Source: Tomocerus qinae
Lineage: Eukaryota; Arthropoda; Collembola; Entomobryomorpha; Tomoceridae
Direction: 5' to 3'
NCBI GenBank assembly: GCA_020055645.1
Contig: CM034547.1
Coordinates: 6,510,001 to 6,574,000 of the forward strand
Length of the DNA: 64,000 bases
The number at the start of each line of letters is the position of its first letter. Position 1 is the first letter of the stretch. The position numbers were made by a program, and so were the translations under genes. The notes beneath the pieces are model-generated. The model saw only the letters and a list, made by a program, of their open reading frames with translations, made no database searches and was not told the DNA's origin. Below, in pieces: positions 46,400 to 56,730 of this stretch.

Positions 46400-46840
46400 T
46401 GTTAGAATACTAACCTAAATAAATGCATGAGAAAGTAAAGTAGCAAATGTTCACACAATTGGTTTGTACATTTAAGCTGAACATTAGATTTTAAGGGTCC
46501 AAGTACTTAACGTTTGGCCCTTCTTAATGTAGTAACTATTAGTTTTTATGATTTTGTAGCTCAATTAAGTCTAAATGAAGCATGAAAGCATATGGGTACA
46601 ACTGTTACATCGTCCCATGTCCCTTGCTTTATAGAGATACCTATTGTAACCATTAAGGGTCTCTCACATCTGTCTATGTAAGCATAGTATTTAAATACCA
46701 TGGACAATAATGTAAAAGTACTGAGTATTATTCAACTGTTTGAGCTGGAAACTTCATTCTCTCTCTGTTCAATAAAAGTTACTTTACAGTAACAACTAAA
46801 TACAAAACTTGTCTCACTAACTGAATCCGTTTTCATAACA
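46400..46840 (+). repeat. 3' LTR
   Basis: 441 bp, same ends as the left LTR and no mismatch seen in comparison. Its AATAAA lies at 46771-46776. The preceding AAGGGATAG is a short polypurine tract candidate. Confidence 0.95.
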
Positions 46841-46845
46841 ATAAC

Positions 46846-48280
46846 CAATCCAAAATCTACATTATATATAATACAAATATTGAAGACAAAAAAGGTCAGC
46901 TAGAATACAGTCCTACGCCTACGAGTGCATTACTAATGCATTAAAAGCATTTGTTTAATTTTTTTAAAGATTGGCTTTATTTCTATGAATTTTTAAGTAA
47001 ATGTAAAATATTTTCTTCAATTCAAAATGATAAATCAAACAAACCAACAATTTTAATCATATTAACAGTAAGTAATGTTAAAATCTTATTACATAGCACC
47101 AGGCAGGTACATATTATGCACATACACTTACGTTACATGCATCAACACTAATATACACACATCACGAATTCCATTCATTTATCCACACACTTTAATGTTA
47201 AGATCAGCAAACTAACGCTTTCTTAACGAAATAAATGGTTAAAATATGTTATGATATCTCAATTTACTACATTTGCACCAAATCATTTGTGTACCTTACC
47301 TTGCGAAATATCGGTCCATTAACACTCATAACTATAACCATACGTGCACTGCACTACATTTCCATTACATTTTTATATGTACAAAATGATACAAATAATG
47401 AGACAAAGTATAAATACTAAATCTGGAAATAAAAGTTTGTTAAAAATGATTAGTCAAAAAGTGTTTCAGTCTATGTGCAAAGTAGTTTCAATTTCATTCT
47501 ACTCAAACAACGGCTAGCTACAAATGTTATTATTCTTTGTTGCTATCTATATCAATAAAACAGAATTTTGACAAATACAATTGAAAGTAATAATCGTTCG
47601 TGATGTTTTCTTTATTTTTCCCATTCTTTTTTACATGAATCAAAAGTAAACATGCCAGAAACAAATGAATGCTAAAGTTGTGCGGAAGTTATCCTGAATG
47701 GATAAGGATAGAATGAGAATAATCATTTTGCATCATACAAGCTTACAATATTTATTTACTAGACGTGGGTGAATGTGTAAAGCCAAGCAGAAGTTGAAAG
47801 TAAGCTCAGTAGGCAGTACCAGACTTCCTGAATGATTGATTAAAATAAATGTTTATCTCGAATTAGAATCTGAGTATCTATTTATCACATAGTCAAGTCA
47901 ACTTCTGAAGACTAAAGAGTATGTGGGACATCCATAAGAAACAATTTTAAGTACTCAGATAAATGTTTTCATTGTCCATGTATAATATGCATATCATTAT
48001 TTTCCAACTAATAACAAAATATCATTCCACTCTACACAATAGTTAAATAGAAATTGAATCTGAAATTGTGTTTTTAATGACTAAACACATTAAAGGTTCA
48101 TACATTGATTTTACAGACCTCTTTCAACACGCTTCTCTAATTTTTGGTAGCCTAATGAGTTCCCTCTCCAATTGTGGGCAACCATTCTATATGTAATTTA
48201 AAAGGTTGAACTTGAAGATTATTAGTTTTGTACTACAGGGTTAGTCTTTTAAGACAGTGTAGGATTTTAACATGTACTTC
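46846..48280. other. continuation of the low-complexity tract, then non-coding
   Basis: The first 600 bases resume the A/C-rich, G-poor composition seen left of the element. The remainder is ordinary AT-rich DNA without a supported gene. Confidence 0.5.
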
Positions 48281-48905
48281 AAATGAGAACGAATGGGAAC
48301 GAATGAGGACGAATGGGAACGAATGAGGACGACTGAAGACGAATGACTGATATGAATTGGATCAAATGAGGAGAAAGACGAGGAATGGGAACGAATGAGG
48401 ACGACTGAGGACGAATGACTGATATGAATTGGATCAAATGAGGAGAAAGACGAGGAAAGGGGACGGATGAGGACGAAAGGGGGCGAATGAGGACGAATGA
48501 GGGCGAATGGGGACGAATGAGGACGAATGAAGACGAATGACTGAATTAGATCAAATGAGGAGAAAGACGAGGAATGGCAACGAATGAGGACGACTGAAGA
48601 CGAATGATTGATATGAATTGGATCAAATGAGGAGAAAGTCGAGGAAAGGGGACGGATGAGGACGAATGAGGACGAAAGGGGGCGAATGAAGACGAATGAC
48701 TGAATTAGATCAAATGAGGAGAAAGACGAGGAATGGGGACGAATGAGGGCGAATGGGGACGAATGAAGACGAATGGGGACGAATGAAGTCGAATGGGGAC
48801 GATTGAAGACGAATGGGGATGAATGAAGACGAATGACTGAATTGGATCAAATTAGGAGAAAGACGACGAATGGGGACGAATGAATGAATTGGACCGAATG
48901 AAGAT
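48281..48905 (+). repeat. GAATGAGGAC-type minisatellite with higher-order units
   Basis: About 620 bp built from variants of a 12-base unit (GAATGAGGACGA, GAATGGGGACGA). A longer motif containing GATCAAATGAGGAGAAAGAC recurs five times, giving a higher-order period of roughly 60-120 bases. The plus strand is almost pyrimidine-free apart from C in ACGA and T in AATG. Minus-strand reading gives a repetitive Ser/Pro/Phe/His string with no sign of being a gene. Confidence 0.93.
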
Positions 48906-50941
48906 ATTATCGAAGTTTTCTTACCTTCTGTCATTGGGCAGGCCTGAGGATGGAAAAAGATGCCAAATTTTGATAATAAGCTTTTTTTCTATTTTAAGGC
49001 ACGAACTTATGAAACCAGAGCTCAAGACATTGCTGAACTGAAGGCAAAGATTGTTCTCTTTAATGTTCGACTTACTGGGAAAACAGAATGGATCAGTAGG
49101 AAGTGGTCATACATTTGGCATTTGTAATGAAATTAAAGTATATGTAAAAATGTATACCTTAAATGACTAACCCTGTACTAGTCATGGAATTAATGGACGT
49201 GGAAACCTGAAGTACACTTTCTACAGATGTACATAAATGTGTTTGCAGTTTTGGTATCTCTGCGATATTAAATACATAGTGGATTTCATTTAACCTTAAT
49301 ACAAATGTTTTGTTTTGGAAATTGCATTTTGCCAATTTAGTTGTGGCTGTGAATGTCAAGTCCTTTTATGCATCTTTACAATTAGGATTTATATCGTTTC
49401 CTTGTATGTCTTTAACTGTAGATGGATGGACGTGGTGCAGATAGCTTTAGTATAAAGCATATAATGAGTATCGTGTGACACTTTTGCTCTGAATTTAGAT
49501 CATTGAGTAGCAGCAGACTCTGAGTCTCCTGATAGAGCTGACAATAAGAAGAGTGCAGTGGGTTAAGAAAATGAAATAAGATAAAGAGAGAGCATCTGTG
49601 TATTCAGGTGTCTTCGTGGTATAGTGGATTCACAAGCTGATGCAAACAACCCACCCTACACCTCTGTACTTCACCTTTCAATCAAAATCAATCAACAATA
49701 GGTAAATACGCCACTCTAAGCAGACATACCTAAAATGTACGCAGAAACAAAATCTGTATTCAGTTCAGGAAGAAAATTTACTACTTAAGTAGTGAGATGA
49801 GAAATTGGCAAAGTCTGTCTCCATAATGAATGATATAAAGAGCAATGTATCATTGATTAAATTATGTTGGTATACAATAGAATGATCATTAGAAAAATGA
49901 TAATATTAAGAGCAGAGTGCCAGGTAGGTTAACAAAGTAAATGAGTTAGGTGTTTAAAAAGCATTTACGATGTGGTTATGGTAGGTAAAAGGAATATTAA
50001 ATTATGTGAATTAGCATTCTCTGTAGACTAGAGAGCAAAGCTTAATACTCTGCATAATCCTACTTTATTGTTATGAAGAGATAGCAAACAAGTTTGATTT
50101 GATTGTCTGTTAATGCGATTGTTGCGATTCTCGATGTCAAAAGAATGTATGTCTCATGCAATGTTCTCCTTAGGAAACGATGTACTATTCAATTGTCATA
50201 GCTAAGTACGAATTCTAATGGCACTACCTATACGTGCAAAATGGATGGACATTAGAGATCTATTTAATTTGCCTATTTCAATTCTACAAGAGATTCAGAG
50301 CAGCTGCTGTGCACTAGTAGGTAGATCCTATGTTGCTTGTCAAATAAATCTTTTATTTTGATCTGGAGTTAAAGAGAATGGAGAAGAGGAAAGGGCAGTA
50401 GGCGACATTAATTTTGCATTTCCTATATGAATGTGCACAAGTGACTATATTTATATACTGGTGGACATTTTTGGCATGCGTTACATGAATACTGAAAGTT
50501 TGTGGATGTGGTAGTGCCTTGTATTGGCATCTGGTTGTGTCAGGTCGGTGGTCGGTCACACAACAATCAAACTCTTTGTCAAACAAAAAAAAGAGGTGGA
50601 TAGGATCAAGTCAAGGCAATAATGAAACTGAAGCTAAAGAAATGACTTCATCTTTCCTTTCCTTTATTCTTACTAACTAGCTGACATTTAAGAGTGGGTC
50701 ACTTACATAGGAAGTAAAGTAAACTATTACCTTTCATCTCTATGAAATACTACATTTCCTATACACAAATATTATAGAAAGGAAATTGCATTATTATTAT
50801 TCTACTATTTATACCCAATTTGTCTAGGCTAGTCCATAAATTGTTACGTAGTCGCTGTGAAAGACTCAAGAGTAAAAGTATCCTTTCTGTGGGAGTCAAT
50901 CTTCTAAACTTGTCATAAAAACTCAAACTTAAAGGCAGAAT
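48906..50941. other. intergenic, upstream of SP8
   Basis: No supported gene. One exon-like open stretch at about 48,999-49,127 follows a polypyrimidine-AG but has no partner exons. The SP8 promoter is expected near the right end without a clear TATA match. Confidence 0.45.
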
Positions 50942-52852
50942 ATGAAAGTGAAAACGTTTACAGTTTCAGCTATTCTTATTTTACTAAATGCAACATTCGC
51001 CTGGACACAAGTACACAATTCCCAACTGACCACAGATAAAGAGGTAAGTCTGAAAATCTATTTTATGAAAGTCTATGTACTTACTAAAACTTTTACAATT
51101 TACTGTAAATCATTAACTAAATGTCAACTTAAATCATCTCATTATACTCGAGCGTAAAGATATTCCTAACGTCGAGACAGTTATCGTATTTCTTCCTACC
51201 AATGTTTAGTTAAATACTTTAGTAATTGCAAACTTGTAATTCTTAGAATAATGAGTTTCCCGACTTTGAGGAATATGATTTCGAAGGGACTACACCTGCG
51301 GACGATATTTTATATCGATCTGACTATGAAGCTGTAAAAATTGACTGCGGTAAGAAATTCATACTATTATAAAAAAAACTTCGTAATAGTAAACTTATAA
51401 ACGTATACAAATAATAGTTACACCTATTTAATGAGTTCAAATGGGAGTACATAAAACACAAATAGAAATATAGACTGTAATGTATTTAGTATTTATCTAC
51501 AGATTCTTGTGATTTCAGGTAATATAAACTAACCAGATTTCCATTTCGGCGTTTAATTAATTGATGTTTGTTTTCCATTATAAAGAATGTGGAGTAAAGA
51601 ATCCAGGAATTCATCCTGATATTAGACAAGTGTATTCCAAAGTCGGTTCCAGAAGTTTGCTACTGTCTGCAAAGCCTAAGCCATTTATTGTCGATGGCAG
51701 AGAAGTGCGGGTAAGTAGTAGTACAAATGAACAAAATCATAGAAATAAAATAGTTCAAGTTTCATTTTTACAATGGTAACAATTTAGCGTTCAGAATTCC
51801 CCTGGCTAGCAGCAGTAACTCAGTATTTACCAAGAAAACCATTTTGGAAGGTCGTCTGCAGTGCAAACTTAATTACTTCGAAAATGCTTGTAAGCGCTGC
51901 TCATTGTTTCGGAAAGTTAGTGCTACAACTTATAAAATGAGTATCAGTATTTATTGATTAAATCTAAAACTTCTTGGCGGTAATCATTAAAATTAATTGT
52001 GGCTAGTTTTTATCTGTAGAAATCGATACAAAGACGCTATGGAAATTGTGCTGAATGCTAAAGAAACTGATAACTTGAGATACGACACGGAAGTCGTCCG
52101 CAAGAAAATCAAAAACATTGTGATCCATCCTATGTATAATCCTCGAACTCATGAAAACGATATTGCTCTAGTGGAATTGAAGGAACCTGTGGATTTAATT
52201 TCACAGAGCAATATCATTCGACCAATTTGTCTTCCTGGTGGTCGAGATGACTTTGCGAATAAAGTGGGTTCGGTCGCAGGTTGGGGTTGGCAATCTTTTC
52301 CAAAAGGTAGATACAAATATGATTGTGCAACCAGACCATGTAAATTGTACTTGATAAGAAAAGCTTTTTCTCGTCTAGGTACAAATTCTCCGAATCTTCT
52401 TAAGGTAAACTTACCTATTTGGAAAAATTCAGAGTGTTTACAATCAAGACTAAATGGCACCGGATTATTCACCCAGAACATGATGTGTGCAGGATTTCTT
52501 GAAGGAGGAAAGGATGCTTGCACTGTAAGCAAATTATTTAATAAACATTAATCCATGTTTAATTAACCATTTATATGGCTGTATTAAAATATGTACAGAA
52601 TGATTCGGGCAGTGGACTTTTCGTAAAAAGTGGAAGAAAACATGTAATTGCTGGACTCGTTTCATGGGGAATAGCGGGATGTGGAGTGCCAAATGCTCCA
52701 GGTTAAAAATTCTGCATAAAGACAATTAAAGATACACATTTAAATATACACCTGCTAACTTTTAATTTAATGCAGGAGTGTATACTAGAGTGTCCAGCTA
52801 TACAAGTTGGATCAAAGATGAAGCATTTCAAGGAGAATGGTGCAAACACTAA
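50942..52852 (+). CDS. SP8: secreted trypsin-fold protease with NDSGSG active site, 8 exons
   Basis: A 356-aa predicted zymogen. Exons are 50942-51043, 51247-51349, 51586-51710, 51788-51915, 52020-52306, 52379-52524, 52599-52701 and 52776-52852, closing in frame. A signal peptide (cleavage near residue 20) and a short acidic propeptide end IDC, then ECG. About 30 residues on, the mature start reads KPF|IVDG, so activation would follow Phe102, not Arg or Lys. The triad is His149 (SAAHC), Asp200 (NDIALVE) and Ser300. Asn replaces Gly193, and the usual GGP is GSG. KDACT keeps the S1 Asp. Exon boundaries match SP7, to which it is closest. The stop overlaps AATAAA (52851-52856). Confidence 0.9.
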
Positions 52853-52856
52853 TAAA

Positions 52857-55734
52857 TCATCTTTCTACGTCTTTTTGCTTTAATTTCAACAATTTGATGG
52901 ATTATTAAATGATCTCGAGAAAGTTTACAGAAAATACATACATAGATATGGTATTCTTTTCTACTCTGTAGAATATGCTAATTTATATTTTATGTTTATG
53001 AATATTTCTATCTAACCACGTTTAATTTTTACAAGAATAATTTGCTAAATCCTTTAAGTAAAATAAATGCCAAAATGATGAGACTAATATGAAACTTAAT
53101 GTTCTTGCGTAAGTCGTCAGGGTTTATTCCTTAAGTATTTCTTAAAAATTACAGTTGCAATCTCCAATATCTTAATTTTAACAGAAGTATCTATTTAATT
53201 AATAACTAATTGTTGTTTTATTTTCTATTCAATTAAGGTTCATGAGAAGTGTAAATCAAGGTATAGGAAACAATAACGTATTACATTACAACTTGTGGTT
53301 CATCTTTCAAATCAGGAATTCGGAGTTAGCCTTATTATTAATACCCCGTTAATTCAATATACTTAAACAGATTTGTATTATTATTTAGCTACACTTTACA
53401 TAAACTACCTATTAGTAGGCAGTTACCAGTACAAAATAATGCGACATTTAAATATATTATTTTGTCTCAGAAAACAAAATTCCCTTTCCTTTACATTAAA
53501 TTGTACTAAACAGAATAAATTGTTGTCACTTTTTTAACTGTTTTCTGGTATTACGCTAATATTTAAAACTACTAAACGTAATTAGCCAAAGAAAAAGATT
53601 ATTTGCTAGGAAAACATTGCGAGACTGGCAGAGAAAGGAATTATCTGGAGAATGGTAACTAATGAGAATAGAAACTTCAACTTTACAACAAAAGCATCTA
53701 CATGACATTTGTCGGTCACGAAATTGATTAAAGTGGACATTACATAGAAAAAATAATTTGAAAATGAATCAACGACTATTTGAATAAAGAATGGAATTAT
53801 TACAGCTTGCTGGTAGAAAAACTTAGTAAGGAGTAAGGAGCATTCCCATTATCGTCAGAATTACAATCTACATGTAAATGTTGTACTAAATATAAATTAA
53901 ATATGTACGGTTTGCATTATCAATGTTTGCTAATTCCTACTTACAAGGTACAATTACTTTGTACACAAAATTAATTATTTCTACAACATAGCATCCTTTT
54001 TGGTACTCAAGTATGTTTGGTAGTAGTAAGTATATTTTTTTTGAAAAGTTACGTACCTATCGTGCCGATGATTTACCCATCTCTATTAATTAAATGTGAA
54101 AGTTGTCCGTACGTCTAGGGAATATGTATGTCTATTTAAATATCAATCAACTGTCCGACCGAAGTTCTTACTTCTATTGCTGTACCTTCTAATACATTAC
54201 GTACTTGTTTGGCTTATCAATATTTTTATGGGCATACTAGGTAATAATACTAGCACGTTATTAGCAAAAATGTAAAATACTTTTCAATTTACACGATAAC
54301 ATTTTACATCTCATCCTCACCAAGCCACATATACTCACTCACTTATAACATGATATAACTGACTTGACTAATCGTCCTAAAGTACAATGATAGCTATCTA
54401 TCATTTATATTAACAGTACAATTCAAAATCAACACAATTTTTTCAACTTGTAGGGACAACATACAGTATAGGTTCAATCACACAACAAACTGTCGGATTG
54501 TGTCGAGTTCGATGACACACTTTATCGATTTACCATCTACCTTCAATAAATTACACTTCACAAGTTTATATATTATTACTTTTTCTTATTTAAGCAATTT
54601 TTGACATTGCCTTTTTGCTTACAGTCTCGCTCTCAAAGTCGAAAAGACGTTAATATCAAGTACCAATCGAAAAGGAAACATTAAATAGTTGCATTTTACA
54701 GATTAATTTGGATCCTAAGTTTTAATTTTATGTGATAATGTATTTGTAGTTGTAGTCAGTAATGTAGAGCTAATTCTTAATAATAGTAATAGCATTGAAT
54801 AGATGTAGCAATTAGTAATACATAGTTATTTTAACCTTACTGCGCTCGTAATCGGTTTCGAGTCTTATAGCTAGTAACAATAATCTATGTTTTAACCTTA
54901 GCTTTTACCTTTAACAATAATTATACCATTACAAAGAACCGTTTACTCATTAGTTTTACTTATACATCATTAATTATTTAAGCAAGTTACCGATACCACA
55001 ATTCATCTACTCATAATTTAGCTCAATTAGGTGCAAAGGACAATTTTATTTTACATATTACAGCACTTCTTACCGCAAGTTTAGTATATAGCTCATATTA
55101 TACGTAAATTTCTTACGCCGATACTTAATGAAATGGTTGGTATTCATCGTTATTAGTTTTTTCAAAGCATAGGATAGATATAACAGAATTACATACATCA
55201 CTCACACTTACATGTATGGATCACTGACATTTTAACACAGAGTCAGTTAACGAATTGGTTACATAAGTTGATCAGATTTAAGAATGTGCTAAAGTACTAT
55301 GCTTTCGTATGGTTATACATTGAAATTATGCTATAACTGTTGATGAATTTTGGATAAATAATATTTTTCAACCTATGGAGGTAATCACTACTACTGTTAA
55401 CACGTATATGTAGAACTTGTTCGTTGGATATCAAAAATCAAAGTAGTATATGTGGCTTTCCTAACCTTTAACTGGAATAACAGTACAATTAATCCGACAT
55501 TATTTTGAATTTTGTGCTGGGATGATTAACCTTTGCAGCTGATAAATTGTCTTTTTACAGCAGACAATTAATTACTCACGATCAGTTACATAACTTGACT
55601 ATTACTAATTAATGTTCGATAGATTGGCTACTTTTAAAACGATCTTTGAATAGTTTGTAAGCATTTTTCACAATCGATTAGTATTATTAGATAAGACTTA
55701 CTGTTATTACTAACTATATTGTAATTATTTGGAA
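52857..55734. other. intergenic SP8 to UBE2C
   Basis: About 2.9 kb of AT-rich DNA between two convergent genes, including the undefined 3' UTR of the minus-strand gene. No coding exon, RNA gene or transposon end was recognised. Confidence 0.5.
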
Positions 55735-56730
55735 TTATTTGTGTACTACGTCCGTCAAGTGCTTTTTATACGCATCTTGATTCTTCCACATTTGAGCAGC
55801 TTTGACATTTAAAGGACTTTCTGTGTTGGGTTCTGAAAAAGAAAAGGATTAACATAAATAAAATTTAAATATTAGTATTTCACTACAATAACCAAATTAA
55901 TAATTTGCTTGTTTATTGAGGCGTCCGAATTTAGACGTTCTTTACTGATTATAGTAATAGAATGAAGCACTTAGACACTAACTTACCAGACAACAAGGAT
56001 TGGATTGAAATCAAAATAGTTCGAACATCCAACAAAGCTGACCACTTATCCTTTAGAATGTCTAAGCAGATATTTCCTGATGTATCGACATTAGGATGAA
56101 AGCATGGTGAGGTAAACTTGACTGTTGGAGCAGTGTATGGGTAGCCACTTGGGAATTCTAGTGATAACTTAAATGTTAAACCACTAAAAACCTGAAATAA
56201 AAACAAATCAATGAAGCTCATAATATTATAGCAAGTTTAAGTAGTAAATTGTTTAAAATATACTAATGTGAAAAATCTGTTGTTTCATACTGTTTCTTCT
56301 GGTCCTTGGATTGTGCCGACCCATTTAAAGATATTGTCCCCATCCGGAAATGCGGATATTCCCTTATCTCCTTTCATCTAAATATTTTGTTACATGAAAC
56401 CAACCTTAAAATATTCACTGCATAATTGTGTGGAGAAATTAATAACAAGTATCTAAACTTACCATTAGTGTCATCAATTCTGAGTGCAGTCTGTAAAATA
56501 TAAAAAAGTATGTTAAAGTTCAAAACAAATAGTTTGTAAGACAAATTTATCACTGGTCACTGACGCAGTGAAAAGAAAACATTTATAACGTTCGAATAAG
56601 TACACAGTTTAAAGTGGAACACAGCTTACCTTTTGCTTACGGAATGGGTGTCTTTAGAACTACCAGAAACACCCTCATTCGTTTTTCGGCTACTACTAAA
56701 CCCTCCTCTAGGACTGACATTTTGGGCCAT
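55735..56730 (-). CDS. UBE2C: ubiquitin-conjugating enzyme E2 C
   Basis: The E2 that starts ubiquitin chains on anaphase-promoting-complex substrates such as cyclins, acting in the nucleus and cytoplasm during mitosis. Five minus-strand exons, 56730-56630, 56490-56463, 56377-56291, 56191-55987 and 55832-55735, give 172 aa in frame. There is a Ser-rich N-terminal extension of about 35 residues, then the UBC fold: LHSELMTLM helix, [16 protein letters not shown], the HPN motif at 104-106 and the catalytic cysteine at residue 114 in [13 protein letters not shown]. The Cys position equals that of human UBE2C and the length is usual. The start is set by the ATG that leads in frame into the conserved helix. 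It is a single-copy housekeeping type gene, unrelated to the protease cluster. Confidence 0.95.

Larger units (their letters stand above)
40340..46840 (+). mobile_element. Ty1/copia LTR retrotransposon with an envelope-like gene
   Basis: A complete 6,501-bp insertion: 441-bp direct LTRs starting TG and ending CA, a 5-bp target duplication ATAAC at 40335-40339 and 46841-46845, a primer-binding site directly after the left LTR, a short purine stretch (AAGGGATAG) before the right LTR, and gag, protease, integrase, reverse transcriptase and RNase H in copia order. After RNase H comes an envelope-like gene. I found no difference between the two LTRs when I compared them line by line, which implies very recent insertion. 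Several frame changes break gag, protease, integrase and the end of env. Confidence 0.95.

Noticed and set aside
48710-48934. Minus-strand frame with repeated SSFVPIRPH
   Set aside because: A by-product of translating the GAATGAGGAC minisatellite.
48999-49127. Exon-like open stretch after a polypyrimidine-AG, reading ARTYETRAQDIAELKAK
   Set aside because: No neighbouring exon, start codon or homologue was recognised. It could be a pseudogene scrap but is not supported.
49611-49690. tRNA-like sequence (TGGTATAGTGG resembling an A box)
   Set aside because: No matching acceptor stem, anticodon arm or B box could be drawn. Probably chance or a very old tRNA-derived fragment.
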